Below are positions 1-9,138 of a DNA stretch of 15,714 nucleotides, one piece after another. The translations under genes were made by a program, and so were the position numbers. Origin of the DNA: RGIG2945 sp045540355 (GTDB lineage Bacteria; Bacillota; Clostridia; Oscillospirales; Acutalibacteraceae); contig JAZQHB010000026.1 of assembly GCA_045540355.1 (NCBI GenBank), positions 1-15,714 on the forward strand, in the 5' to 3' direction. The notes beneath the pieces are model-generated. The model worked only from the letters and a program-made list of their open reading frames with translations, had not been told where the DNA came from and made no database searches. Position 1 is the stretch's first letter. The number at the start of each line of letters is the position of its first letter.

Positions 1-3000
1 TAAGTATCTGAATAGAACTCATCAAGGTTTCCTTCTTCTTCGCCGATAACTGTGTTGAGGAATAATGCTTCATTGAGGTAGAAGTTGAGCTCTTCATAAT
101 CTGCCGGTTTCGGGACAAGGTTGTTATATGCCTCGATAAGATCTTCTGCCATCTTATCTACATCTGCCTGATTCTTGATGCCCTTGCCGTTTACTACTGC
201 TTCTACTGCATTTTCAAATTTTTCAAATGATTCTTCTGTGAAGGTATCCTTTGTTACCTCATATGTTTTACCATTGTAGGTGAATGTATGGGTATCTGCA
301 TACTCATCATTCGGATCATTCAAGGTCATTTCATAGTAGTATCCTCTATACTGATCTACTACTGTGTAATCAGCAGGATTCGGGACAAGTGCATTTATTG
401 CGGTTTCAAGTAAAACTTTTGCCTCATTTACTTTAGTAATGTCACCGTAATTATAGAGAACACCCATATTTTCATTATAAACTTCATTTGCATTCTCATA
501 CGCTTTTTTTGCATTCGATTTTCCGGGTTCTTGATAGTAAGGCACAACCGTTCCATCTTTATATAAACCATTGTCATCAACATCAAGCGGGAACCTCATT
601 ATTTGCTCTGAAAGATAATCCATACTCCAACCGGCATATAATTCAATGTCATCACCGGGGAATACTGACGGTATTTCATATTCGATATATCCGTTTTCTG
701 TTTTTTCAAACCAACCAACGAATGTATATCCGACCATTGGTTCGGGAGCATCAAAATTTGATTTTTCAATTGAAGTATCATAGATACCGCTGAGTGTCGT
801 AACAAGATCTTCACCTGCATTATTGTTGTGATGAAGCGTAATCACAATTGTTTTCGGGGCCCACTCAGCCGTAAATATAATAGCTTCGTCTGAATCAGGT
901 ATTGTATATTCACCGTTATAAACCACTCCGTCATAGCTTGACTTCCAACCGAAGAAAGCATAACCGGCTTTATATACATTTTCTGCTGACGGAAGCACTA
1001 TCTTATCACCAAAAGACACTTGAGTATTAGTCTCAGTAAAACCGTCACCATTTAATTCGCCGCCATTCAGACTGTAAACAACACTTACAGTTTTCTTTAC
1101 CCACACTGCATAAAGGGTAATTGAGTTTCCCGGCACTGTGAGTTCACTCGTATAAGTCGGTGTGGTTGCACTTGCCTGACTTGCCCATCCGATATGATTA
1201 TATCCCTGTGCTTCAAGCTTAAATGGTGATTTTGTAAGGTCGACCGTTGAGCCGACTTTTAATTCCTGAACTGTAATTTTATCAAAGCCTGAAGTTGTTT
1301 CTTTAACATCTGACGGAAGATTTATATCAAATACAACAGATGTTGCATTTTCTTTCCATACAGCATACAAAGTGGTTGAAGTACCCGGTGTAGTCAGATT
1401 TTCAAAAGACTGTCTCGGCTCATACATCGTGCCGTTTCCGCTCGGCAATGTATTCCAACCTATAAAGTTATAATTGTCCACAACATAACCGCAAGTGCTG
1501 AAAGTGTATGATTGATCATGTTGACATATCTGATTTTGCATTGAACCGATAACTGTTGCACCTGCCGGTGTATTAGGATCATAAACAACCGTATAAGCAC
1601 CAAGCTCCCATACCATAAAAACCGTCAATGGTTCAATTGCGGCTACTTCTGTTAAAGTAATGCTGTCAAAAACTGAGTCTGTGTTATTATCCGAAGTAAG
1701 TGACCATCCACAAGGTGCGTAACCTGATTTTGAAACTCCGCTATACCCTTCTAAATCTGTTGCATAGACATTCGAATAAGTGTATGACACAACACCATCC
1801 GTAACTGATACATTCGAATAAATACTTACGGGGGTAGGTGCAATTTCTGTCTCAGCCACACCTCCGTTAAGGTCATACTGTACCAAAGTTTTAAGATTTC
1901 TTATTGCGTCAACAAGCTGAACTTTTGCAGAATTTATTGTTGTCTGATCCACTCCGCCGCAAAGAACCTGTGCTGCATTGATATATGCTTCTTCATAAGC
2001 TTCCCATGCCTTTTCATCAGCTGTTGAATAAAGTGCTTCGTAATCAAATCTTTTAATTGTGTCTGTTTCGGTTTTATAAAGTTTCCAGAGGTCTTTTGTA
2101 TCAACCCATTGATATGTGATGTTAAAATCCATAGAACCGCCGACAAAAACTTCTAAAATTTCATCAGCATAACCCTGCATGGAATATGTTACATCTATTC
2201 TGTCACCATGCTGAGGATTAGGAGAATAAAGATTTCCGCCAACAGTTACAAGTTCAACATCGCCTGACAGGTCTGCAAAAATTTCACCGAGATAAAGTTC
2301 TGATGTATCATTATTGTAATCGTCACCCGCGGGGTCCGCAACCCTGTTAACATCCATCGTTACTGTTTCTGAAACCTGTTCATCTTCTTCTTCATCATCA
2401 AGGTCTGTTGCATCATAAAAATTAAATTTGATTGCATCAGGTTCAAGAATACCTGATATATTCTGGAGTATGTTATTCGTATTTCTGTCTAAATAAAATA
2501 TTCCGTTAGGAGTGCTTCCTGAAAATTTATCGTATTCACGACCGTAATATTTGGTACTGTTGTCATTTTTTCTGTAAAGAACTGAAGAAACATTGTTTGA
2601 GATACCGTGAAGACCCTCGATATTAAGTCTGAAATATAGTTCCGCTGTACCTATTTTACTGCCGATTATATCCTTCGCGGAATATTCAAGCTGCCAAATA
2701 ATATCTGCAGATTGAGAACCTCCGGGTGTTTTGAGTGCGAGACATACTGCATCTGTAGTTGCTGTCACCGTGTGTCCGTTGGCTTTTCCCTGGGCACTGT
2801 ATGTGATACCAAATCGACCCGAAGCATCTGCAGAAACACCACCGGTAATTATGTAGTTATAATTATAATTCGTTTCTGAATCAACTGTATTTGTTACCAT
2901 TTCCGTGAAGGTCAGCTCAAGACCTTTATCAGCAACAAGACTGTGGGGATCAATTAAATAATCCGATACAATAGTAATTGTATCACCTGCACCGAATTTG

Positions 3001-4502
3001 CCGTTAAAAACATACGCTGTTTTAGGTGCATTTATGCTTATAGTAGGTTTATAAGCATCAGGATTTTGTAAATATGTGGTTTCTGCGTTTCTGATAGCAT
3101 CAATGGCCGTCTGCAAATTAGCAAGACAAACCTGCTTATCCATTATGGAAGTATCCTCTAAATATGCATAAGCGTTATCAATTGCTGTTTGAAGATTCGG
3201 GAATAAATCCGGGCTATGCTTAACGATTGCCGCATAGTAAACATAATTAGTTTTATCCATTGCAGCTTCCGCTTCTTTAATTTTTTCCTGAACATCAGTA
3301 TCTGCTATATACTCATTTTCAAAAACCGGAAAACCTGAATTCTTATTTCCGTTATCGGAATAGTATACCTGTCCCAACGCATTAAGATATTTATTTTCAT
3401 CGTCAGCATAAGTTTTCAACACCGCAGATGTAACTTCATCGGAACCTGTGCTTGTATTTAAGCTTCCGTTGCCTACTAATTTTTTCGGATAATCCGCAGT
3501 ATCGTTTGCCGCGTAACAATATCTTGCATTAGTTTTACCCTGAGTACTACCAATCAAACCACCTACATAATTACTTGAATAACAATCATAGCTTGCAACA
3601 GCGTAAGAAGATGTAAAAGTCGGTCTGTAAGCCGTGCTGTTATACACATAACCAACCAAACCACCTACTGCAGTTGTGTTATTCTTAGGTTCAGATGTAA
3701 TTGTTACTCCCTGAACATAGCAATTACTTACATCTGCCTTGTAATAAAGATTTCCTATAAGACCTCCAATACCCATATTGGAACCCGTATCGACAACAGA
3801 TATTGAACCGCCTCTTACAAAACAGTTCTGAACTTTTGTTACCGCCGATGATTTACCCTTACAATAACCAATCAAAGCACCTACACCGAAATTGTTGCTG
3901 CTTCCGGTTGCACCGTCAACAGTTATTACGGGATCTATCAAACCGACATTTTTAACGATTGCGTTCTCACCGACATAACCGAAAAGACCTACATAACCGG
4001 TTCTGCCGTAATTGGTTTCGGTTATTGTCATATTGCTTATTGTATGACCCTGACCGTCAAAAGTTCCGTCAAAGTAATAGCTAGTGCTCGTACTGCCGGT
4101 ACTGCTGTGTCCGCCGATTCGCTCCCAGTTATGCCCTGCAAGGTCAATATCGTTATTCAGCTGAATCGTATAACCCTTGAATTTATTGGAATGCTGCGAA
4201 GCAACCCAAGCAAGCTCCTCTGCGGTATTGATAACATAGATTAAGCCACTCAAAGTCGGCACAGAGGTTTTTCCGTCCCAATCGTCAACCGCGTTTTCAG
4301 ATACAACAAAATCCATTTCTTCTGATGCAGGAGTATCCTCTCCTTCCTGATTGAGTGCTTCAACAAAACCGTCAACCGAGTCTGAATTTTTTCTGCTTAT
4401 GCTGTCAATAAGACTAGCAGCTTCTTCAACAACACCTCCAAAAGGAGAAGAAGTTATAATAATACAAAATGCCATGACTAATGATATGATTTTAGAAAAC
4501 AT
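1..4502 (-). CDS. Large secreted/cell-surface repeat protein (GLUG, FIVAR-like, InlB B-type repeats), 3' end beyond window
   Basis: The frame is open for 1500 codons from ATG 4502 to the left edge, so the C-terminus and any anchor (LPXTG, dockerin, SLH) are not visible. The start is supported by an AGGGTGG ribosome site 5-6 nt upstream. Residues 1 to about 28 look like a signal peptide: a lysine at 4, then a hydrophobic run (IISLVMAFCIII) and a small-residue region. Residues about 166-335 hold five GLUG-like motifs (GGLIG/GGLVG plus NCYV). Helical FIVAR-like segments occur near 402-479, 813-871, 1328-1380 and 1425-1482. Residues about 485-800 are beta-rich and unassigned, with an acidic DDEEEDE stretch. 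Five InlB B-type (Listeria-Bacteroides) repeats span about 873-1297. Such proteins are usually extracellular adhesins or polymer-binding modules; no catalytic domain was recognised. The substrate is unknown. Confidence 0.85.
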   Translation of the reverse strand, partial: MFSKIISLVMAFCIIITSSPFGGVVEEAASLIDSISRKNSDSVDGFVEALNQEGEDTPASEEMDFVVSENAVDDWDGKTSVPTLSGLIYVINTAEELAWVASQHSNKFKGYTIQLNNDIDLAGHNWERIGGHSSTGSTSTSYYFDGTFDGQGHTISNMTITETNYGRTGYVGLFGYVGENAIVKNVGLIDPVITVDGATGSSNNFGVGALIGYCKGKSSAVTKVQNCFVRGGSISVVDTGSNMGIGGLIGNLYYKADVSNCYVQGVTITSEPKNNTTAVGGLVGYVYNSTAYRPTFTSSYAVASYDCYSSNYVGGLIGSTQGKTNARYCYAANDTADYPKKLVGNGSLNTSTGSDEVTSAVLKTYADDENKYLNALGQVYYSDNGNKNSGFPVFENEYIADTDVQEKIKEAEAAMDKTNYVYYAAIVKHSPDLFPNLQTAIDNAYAYLEDTSIMDKQVCLANLQTAIDAIRNAETTYLQNPDAYKPTISINAPKTAYVFNGKFGAGDTITIVSDYLIDPHSLVADKGLELTFTEMVTNTVDSETNYNYNYIITGGVSADASGRFGITYSAQGKANGHTVTATTDAVCLALKTPGGSQSADIIWQLEYSAKDIIGSKIGTAELYFRLNIEGLHGISNNVSSVLYRKNDNSTKYYGREYDKFSGSTPNGIFYLDRNTNNILQNISGILEPDAIKFNFYDATDLDDEEEDEQVSETVTMDVNRVADPAGDDYNNDTSELYLGEIFADLSGDVELVTVGGNLYSPNPQHGDRIDVTYSMQGYADEILEVFVGGSMDFNITYQWVDTKDLWKLYKTETDTIKRFDYEALYSTADEKAWEAYEEAYINAAQVLCGGVDQTTINSAKVQLVDAIRNLKTLVQYDLNGGVAETEIAPTPVSIYSNVSVTDGVVSYTYSNVYATDLEGYSGVSKSGYAPCGWSLTSDNNTDSVFDSITLTEVAAIEPLTVFMVWELGAYTVVYDPNTPAGATVIGSMQNQICQHDQSYTFSTCGYVVDNYNFIGWNTLPSGNGTMYEPRQSFENLTTPGTSTTLYAVWKENATSVVFDINLPSDVKETTSGFDKITVQELKVGSTVDLTKSPFKLEAQGYNHIGWASQASATTPTYTSELTVPGNSITLYAVWVKKTVSVVYSLNGGELNGDGFTETNTQVSFGDKIVLPSAENVYKAGYAFFGWKSSYDGVVYNGEYTIPDSDEAIIFTAEWAPKTIVITLHHNNNAGEDLVTTLSGIYDTSIEKSNFDAPEPMVGYTFVGWFEKTENGYIEYEIPSVFPGDDIELYAGWSMDYLSEQIMRFPLDVDDNGLYKDGTVVPYYQEPGKSNAKKAYENANEVYNENMGVLYNYGDITKVNEAKVLLETAINALVPNPADYTVVDQYRGYYYEMTLNDPNDEYADTHTFTYNGKTYEVTKDTFTEESFEKFENAVEAVVNGKGIKNQADVDKMAEDLIEAYNNLVPKPADYEELNFYLNEALFLNTVIGEEEGNLDEFYSDT
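618..1887 (-). repeat. Five tandem InlB B-type (Listeria-Bacteroides) repeats inside the surface protein
   Basis: Five diverged units of roughly 78-95 residues run in tandem, at about 1602-1887, 1350-1601, 1092-1347, 852-1090 and 618-850. Each begins with a strand like VQYDLNGG or SVVYSLNGG, has a central GY-x-GW core (GYNHIGW, GYAFFGW, GYTFVGW), and ends with a strand of the type LYAVW or LYAGW. This pattern is typical of the InlB B-repeat/Flg_new family. Unit edges are approximate because the copies differ in length and sequence. Confidence 0.8.
3500..4010 (-). repeat. GLUG-motif repeat region of the surface protein
   Basis: Five repeated segments are visible in the translation: VGLFGYVG, VGALIGYCKG, IGGLIGNLYY, VGGLVGYVYN and VGGLIGSTQG. 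Each of the last four is followed 10-20 residues later by a short strand such as NCFV, NCYV, SSYAV or YCYA. This is the GLUG pattern found in bacterial surface proteins and secreted proteases. Confidence 0.7.
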
Positions 4503-4550
4503 AAAAACCACCCTTTCAATGCAAGACACATACAATAGTGTATTTAGCAC

Positions 4551-4579
4551 ATTGTACCATATACGCTTTAAAAAGTAAA
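4551..4579 (-). promoter_or_regulatory. Sigma-A-type promoter of the surface-protein gene
   Basis: On the minus strand TTTACT (4579-4574) is followed after 17 nt by TACAAT (4556-4551). A TG one base before the -10 makes it an extended -10. Transcription should start near 4544, giving a leader of about 40 nt before ATG 4502. Confidence 0.7.
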
Positions 4580-4667
4580 TGATTTTAATGTAACAAGTAA
4601 GGTGCATCCGTAAATGCTGAATATTTTGTTTTTAAGGCATATCGGACTGTTTGCCGTCGACTTAAGC

Positions 4668-4697
4668 AAAAAGCCTCCGAACAAGTCAGAGGCTTTT
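4668..4697 (-). terminator. Intrinsic terminator after lysA
   Basis: The minus-strand transcript has a 9-bp stem, AAAAGCCTC (4697-4689) with GAGGCTTTT (4677-4669), around an 11-nt loop, ending in a run of five T. It begins 5 nt after the lysA stop codon. Confidence 0.85.
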
Positions 4698-4701
4698 GGT
4701 A

Positions 4702-5997
4702 TTATATTTCGTTTTTTATTAAATCTTCGTATGTTTCTCTTTTGATAATTGTTCTTGCTGAACCGTCTTTTACCATGAGCACTTCGGGTTTACAAATTTT
4801 GTTGTAATTTGATGCCATAGAATAATTGTAAGCACCTGTTGAAAGTACCGCTACTATATCTCCCGGCTCAACTTCCTGAAGCATTGTATCTTCCTGAATA
4901 AGGTCACCGCTTTCACAACACTTACCTGCAACCGTAACCTTGTTCGTTCTCGGCATTGATGCCTTATTTGCACAAACAACTTCATATTCTGATTGATAAA
5001 GAATATATCTCGGGTTATCAGACATACCGCCGTCAATAGCAACATAAGTTCTGATACCGGGAATTTTTTTAACACTGCCGACTGTGTAAAGCGTGATTGC
5101 GGTAGCTCCTGCAATTGAACGACCGGGTTCAATAATGATAAAAGGTACTTCAAGTCCGTATTTTTTACATTCAGCCTTAACAACCTTTGAAACAGATACC
5201 ATATAAGCTTCATACGGATTGGGTTTATCTTTTTCCGTATACTTGATTCCGAATCCGCCGCCCAAGTCGAGCTCTTTGATTTCGTAACCTGTTTCAGCTT
5301 TGATATCTGCCATAAATTTAATCATGACCTCTGCTGCATGCTCAAAAGGCTCAATGTCAAAAATTTGTGAGCCGATGTGACAATGCAATCCGCAAAGGTT
5401 GATATTGTCAACCTTTAGAATATATTTTACCGCCTCCATAGCCTCACCCGTTTCGAGTGCAAGACCGAATTTCGAATCAATCTGACCTGTTTTTACAAAG
5501 TCATGAGTATGTGCATCTATACCGGGTTTGATACGGAGAATTATATTTGCTGTAAGCTTCTTTTCTATCGCAAGCCTTGAAATATTTTCAAGCTCTGTAA
5601 GATTGTCAACCATTATTCTGCCTACGCCCGCATCAAGTGCTTCGGATAACTCCGCACAGCTTTTGTTGTTACCATGGAAATATATGCGTTCTGCAGGAAA
5701 GCCTGCTTTCAAAGCAGTATAAATTTCGCCGCCCGATACAACATCAAGACCCATATTTTCCTGATTGCAGATTCTAACCATTTCAAGACATGAAAACGAT
5801 TTGCTTGCATAGATAACTCTGCCGTTACCGTCATAGTTATCGTCAATTGACTTAACAAAAGCTCTGCAATTTTTTCTTATTTCATTTTCATCATAAACGA
5901 TAATAGGGGTACCTTTTTTTGCAAGCTCAACGGTATCACAACCGCCGATAGTAAGGTGACCCTTTTCATTTACATTTAAACAATCAGATACTAACAT
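4702..5997 (-). CDS. lysA: Diaminopimelate decarboxylase
   Basis: This cytosolic PLP enzyme converts meso-diaminopimelate to L-lysine plus CO2, the last step of lysine synthesis. The 431 residues match family length. The PLP lysine is K66 in YASKS. H207-I-G-S lies in the HCHIGSQ motif of the barrel, the glycine loop GGGFG is at 246-250, and EPGR at 290-293 binds phosphate/substrate. CESGD at 361-365 supplies the catalytic cysteine contributed across the dimer, and Y390 lies in GAYNYSMAS. The alternative, ornithine/arginine decarboxylase, is unlikely because EPGR and CESGD are typical of LysA. The start is supported by a GAGGT site 6-7 nt upstream, which overlaps the engB stop codon. It is the last gene of the lon-engB-lysA operon and is followed by a terminator. 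Confidence 0.95.
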   Translation of the reverse strand: MLVSDCLNVNEKGHLTIGGCDTVELAKKGTPIIVYDENEIRKNCRAFVKSIDDNYDGNGRVIYASKSFSCLEMVRICNQENMGLDVVSGGEIYTALKAGFPAERIYFHGNNKSCAELSEALDAGVGRIMVDNLTELENISRLAIEKKLTANIILRIKPGIDAHTHDFVKTGQIDSKFGLALETGEAMEAVKYILKVDNINLCGLHCHIGSQIFDIEPFEHAAEVMIKFMADIKAETGYEIKELDLGGGFGIKYTEKDKPNPYEAYMVSVSKVVKAECKKYGLEVPFIIIEPGRSIAGATAITLYTVGSVKKIPGIRTYVAIDGGMSDNPRYILYQSEYEVVCANKASMPRTNKVTVAGKCCESGDLIQEDTMLQEVEPGDIVAVLSTGAYNYSMASNYNKICKPEVLMVKDGSARTIIKRETYEDLIKNEI

Positions 5998-6005
5998 AAA
6001 TTACC

Positions 6006-6590
6006 TCACTTTGCCGCATACTCTTCAATAGTCTTTTTAATCTCTTCTATTCCCTCTCCGTTTTTGGATGAACAGGGTATAAATGCAGCATTATTATATT
6101 CAACTAATTCGTCAACAATTTCTTCCATTCGTTTTGTTCTTTCGGTTTTGTTGAGCTTATCACTTTTTGTAAGAACGACTATATAGGGTATATCATAATG
6201 CTCCAGATACTCAATCATGGTACGGTCATCATTTGTTATCGGATGACGCATATCGGTAATTTGGATAACAAGCTTGATATTTCTGCCTGATGAAAAATAT
6301 CCTTGCATCATGTCCGCCCAGCGTTTTTTCTCTGAAAACGACACCTTGGCATAGCCGTAACCCGGTAAGTCAACAAGCTTTACACCGTCACCCTTGAAAA
6401 AGTTTATCGTTATCGTCTTTCCCGGTACGGAGCTTACTCTTGCAAGACTTTTTCGGTTTGCAAGCTTATTCATAAGTGAAGATTTACCGACATTAGATCT
6501 GCCTGAAAATACTATTTCAGGTTGTTCTGATTTCGGTAACTGTTCGAATGTGCCATAAGCTGCTTCAAATTCTACTTTATCAAATCTCAT
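6006..6590 (-). CDS. engB: Ribosome biogenesis GTP-binding protein YsxC/EngB
   Basis: A TrmE-Era-EngA-EngB-Septin family GTPase of 194 residues, the usual length, needed for late 50S ribosomal subunit assembly. G1 is GRSNVGKS (30-37), G2 lies around PGKT (56-59), G3 is DLPG (74-77), G4 is TKSD (141-144) and G5 is the SSK at 174-176. The GYGYAKVS stretch after G3 is characteristic of EngB. The start codon lies inside the end of lon (11-nt overlap, 6580-6590), with an AAGGTG site about 4 nt before it inside the lon coding sequence, so translation is probably coupled. Lon followed by ysxC is a conserved Firmicute arrangement. The gene runs directly into lysA. Confidence 0.95.
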   Translation of the reverse strand: MRFDKVEFEAAYGTFEQLPKSEQPEIVFSGRSNVGKSSLMNKLANRKSLARVSSVPGKTITINFFKGDGVKLVDLPGYGYAKVSFSEKKRWADMMQGYFSSGRNIKLVIQITDMRHPITNDDRTMIEYLEHYDIPYIVVLTKSDKLNKTERTKRMEEIVDELVEYNNAAFIPCSSKNGEGIEEIKKTIEEYAAK

Positions 6591-8997
6591 AATTCACCTT
6601 TATCGCTTTAGAGTTGATTTTATCGGTAATAATTTCTGCATGAGTTTTTTTCTCTTTTATTTCAGCTGTTTTTTCTTCATACAAAAGGGCTGTATCTAAA
6701 ACGGTATCAATATTATCCGCAACAACAAAATCGATATTTTCAAGCACCGCTTCATCAACTTTTTCAAGGTCTGCTTCATTATCAAGCGGAATGATAACTG
6801 TTTTTATTCCGTAACGATAAGCCGCCATTGATTTTTCACGAAGCCCTCCAATCGGCAACACTCTGCCTCTGAGAGTAATTTCACCTGTCATGGCAACATC
6901 TTGTCTTACGGGGATTTCCGTTAAAGCCGATGCAAGTGCGGTTGCTATAGTGACACCCGCAGAAGGACCGTCTTTCGGCACCGCACCCTCAGGAACATGG
7001 ATATGTATATCCTTATCCTTATAGAAGGCATCGGAAATACCAAGCTGCTCTGCTCTGCTTCTTACATAAGTCATTGCCGCTTTTGCAGACTCCTGCATCA
7101 CATTACCGAGTGAGCCTGTTATTTCAAGCTTGCCGGTTCCGTTTACGACGGCAACTTCTACTTTAAGCATTTCACCGCCGACAGAAGTCCATGCAAGTCC
7201 GTTTACAACTCCTATTTCATTTTTGTCTGATAATGCTTCCTGCTTATATTTCACAGCACCGAGCATTTCTTTAACTTTGTCAGGAGTGACATTGACCTTT
7301 TTACTGTTATCGGATACAAGCTCAAGTGCCGCTTTTCTGCACACTCCCGCAATTGCTCTTTCAAGCTTTCTGACACCCGATTCTCTTGTGTATCCGTCTA
7401 TTATAAACCTTATTGCATCATCAGTAATTTTAATCTGTTTAGTTGTAATTCCGTGTTGCTTGATTTGTTTCGGCACAAGATGCTTCCTTGCAATATGAAA
7501 CTTTTCCTCTGCCGTATAGCTTGACATATCAATTATTTCCATTCTGTCAAGCAAAGGTGCAGGGATTGTTGATTTATCATTTGCGGTTGTAATAAACAAG
7601 ACCTTGCTCAAATCAACAGGGATTTCTATATAATGGTCGCAGAAAGAGTTATTCTGCTCTGCATCAAGCACCTCTAAAAGTGCCGACGCAGGGTCACCTT
7701 TATAGTCATTGCCGAGTTTGTCAACTTCATCAAGAAGTATCAGCGGATTCATAGTGCCCGCTTTCTGAATTGCAGATATAATTCTGCCGGGCATTGAACC
7801 TATATAGGTCTTTCTGTGACCTCTGATTTCAGCTTCATCACGAATACCACCCAAAGATATTCTTGCATATTTTCTGCCCATCGCCTTTGCAACTGATTTT
7901 GCAACCGATGTTTTACCTACACCCGGAGGTCCTGCAAGACATATAATCTGACCTTTGATATCAGGAGCTAACTGTCTTACCGCTAAGTGTTCGATGATTC
8001 TGTCCTTGACATCTTTCATTCCATAGTGGTCTTTTTCAAGAACTTTTCTTGCTGTGTTTATATTCAGTTTATCTTTTGACTCCTTATGCCACGGTATTGA
8101 AAGACACGATTCAAGATAGCTTCTGATTACTGTTGCCTCCGGTGATGACGACTGCATCTTTGAAAGTCTGTTACAGTCCTTCAAGAGCTTTTCTTCTGAT
8201 TTTTCATCAAGATTTGCTGCAACGATTTTATCCTTGAACTGCATTACTTCAGTTTCAACATCTTCGCCCTCGTTTAGTTCAACTGATATTGCTTTCATCT
8301 GCTCACGCAAATAGTATTCTCTCTGATTTCTGTCAATCTGCTCCTGAACCCTTTCGGAAATATCCTCTTCAATTTCAAGTAATTCGGTTTCCTGTTCAAG
8401 AATAACACAAAGCCTTTCAAGTCGTCTGAGAACATTGATTTCGCTTAATATTTTCTGTCTTTCAGTATATTCAAGCATTATATTGCCCGCGATGAAATCA
8501 GCAAGCACAGTTGGGTTGTTTTCTGCCAAAACCGCCATAACAACATCATGAGTAAGCTTTGTTGCAACAGATGCGTAACCCTCAAATATAGACTTTACTC
8601 TGCGTACCAATGCCGTCGCATATTCACGCTCTGCATCAAGAATTTCCGGCTCGTCAATCTTTATAATTTCTCCTCTGAGGTAAGGCTTTGAGCGAGTAAG
8701 CATAGCTAAATCTGCTCTGTAAAGACCCTCCACGGATACTCTTTCAACATCTGCAATTGAAAGCTTAAACATCTGATTAACATTAACAACCACACCGACA
8801 CGATATAAGTCTTCCATCGTCGGGTCGTCATCTCTTATATCTTTTTGTGCAACTAAAAAGAGCTTCTGATTCCCATTCATAGCCGCTTTAATTGCATTGA
8901 TTGATTTCTTTCTGCCTACATCGAATTGAAGCTTCATACCCGGGAAAACCACAAGTCCCCTTAAAGCTACAATTGGCAGTTCAAATATATTATCCAT
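6580..8997 (-). CDS. lon: ATP-dependent protease La (LonA)
   Basis: A cytosolic AAA+ serine protease that degrades misfolded and regulatory proteins as a hexamer. The 805 residues are full family length. The N-terminal LON substrate-binding domain covers about 5-205, followed by a coiled-coil region to about 300. The AAA+ module holds Walker A GPPGVGKT (356-363) and Walker B LLDEVDK (421-427). The C-terminal Lon protease domain has catalytic S679 in PKDGPSAG (674-681) and K722 in LREKS. The soluble LonA architecture without membrane segments excludes LonB of archaeal type. A GGGAGAG ribosome site lies about 4 nt before ATG 8997. It is first in the operon with engB and lysA, under the promoter at 9032-9060. 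I saw no CIRCE or CtsR site. Confidence 0.97.
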   Translation of the reverse strand: MDNIFELPIVALRGLVVFPGMKLQFDVGRKKSINAIKAAMNGNQKLFLVAQKDIRDDDPTMEDLYRVGVVVNVNQMFKLSIADVERVSVEGLYRADLAMLTRSKPYLRGEIIKIDEPEILDAEREYATALVRRVKSIFEGYASVATKLTHDVVMAVLAENNPTVLADFIAGNIMLEYTERQKILSEINVLRRLERLCVILEQETELLEIEEDISERVQEQIDRNQREYYLREQMKAISVELNEGEDVETEVMQFKDKIVAANLDEKSEEKLLKDCNRLSKMQSSSPEATVIRSYLESCLSIPWHKESKDKLNINTARKVLEKDHYGMKDVKDRIIEHLAVRQLAPDIKGQIICLAGPPGVGKTSVAKSVAKAMGRKYARISLGGIRDEAEIRGHRKTYIGSMPGRIISAIQKAGTMNPLILLDEVDKLGNDYKGDPASALLEVLDAEQNNSFCDHYIEIPVDLSKVLFITTANDKSTIPAPLLDRMEIIDMSSYTAEEKFHIARKHLVPKQIKQHGITTKQIKITDDAIRFIIDGYTRESGVRKLERAIAGVCRKAALELVSDNSKKVNVTPDKVKEMLGAVKYKQEALSDKNEIGVVNGLAWTSVGGEMLKVEVAVVNGTGKLEITGSLGNVMQESAKAAMTYVRSRAEQLGISDAFYKDKDIHIHVPEGAVPKDGPSAGVTIATALASALTEIPVRQDVAMTGEITLRGRVLPIGGLREKSMAAYRYGIKTVIIPLDNEADLEKVDEAVLENIDFVVADNIDTVLDTALLYEEKTAEIKEKKTHAEIITDKINSKAIKVNYEI

Positions 8998-9031
8998 ATA
9001 CTCTCCCTATTATAAAGAATAAGTAACTGAT

Positions 9032-9060
9032 ATTATAATACAAAATCCTTGTAAAGTCAA
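9032..9060 (-). promoter_or_regulatory. Sigma-A promoter of the lon-engB-lysA operon
   Basis: TTGACT (9060-9055), a 17-nt spacer, then TATAAT (9037-9032) on the minus strand. Start of transcription is expected near 9025, leaving a leader of about 28 nt. The -35 touches the T-tract of the preceding terminator. Confidence 0.85.
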
Positions 9061-9106
9061 CAAAAAAGACCTCGGTTGTGTTTAGTAACAAACAACCGAA
9101 GTCTTT
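9061..9106 (-). terminator. Intrinsic terminator of the 9139-9579 gene
   Basis: A 15-bp stem (9106-9092 with 9079-9065, one G-U pair in the minus transcript) around a 12-nt loop ends in a run of T. It lies 33 nt after the stop of the small membrane-protein gene and directly before the lon promoter. Confidence 0.85.
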
Positions 9107-9138
9107 GTATTCAATTTGAAGATGCAAAAAGCAAAAAC

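Noticed and set aside
488..2146. Small open frames on both strands within 1-4502 (for example 488-793 plus, 1934-2146 minus)
   Set aside because: They lie in other frames of the long surface-protein gene, lack ribosome sites and show low-complexity, non-protein-like composition.
7130..7498. Plus-strand 122-codon frame inside lon
   Set aside because: It is the antisense of the conserved LonA protease/AAA region; no ribosome site or independent coding signal.
9001..9080. CtsR or CIRCE heat-shock operator before lon
   Set aside because: AGTCAA next to GACC looked suggestive, but neither the CtsR heptad repeat nor the CIRCE inverted repeat is present.
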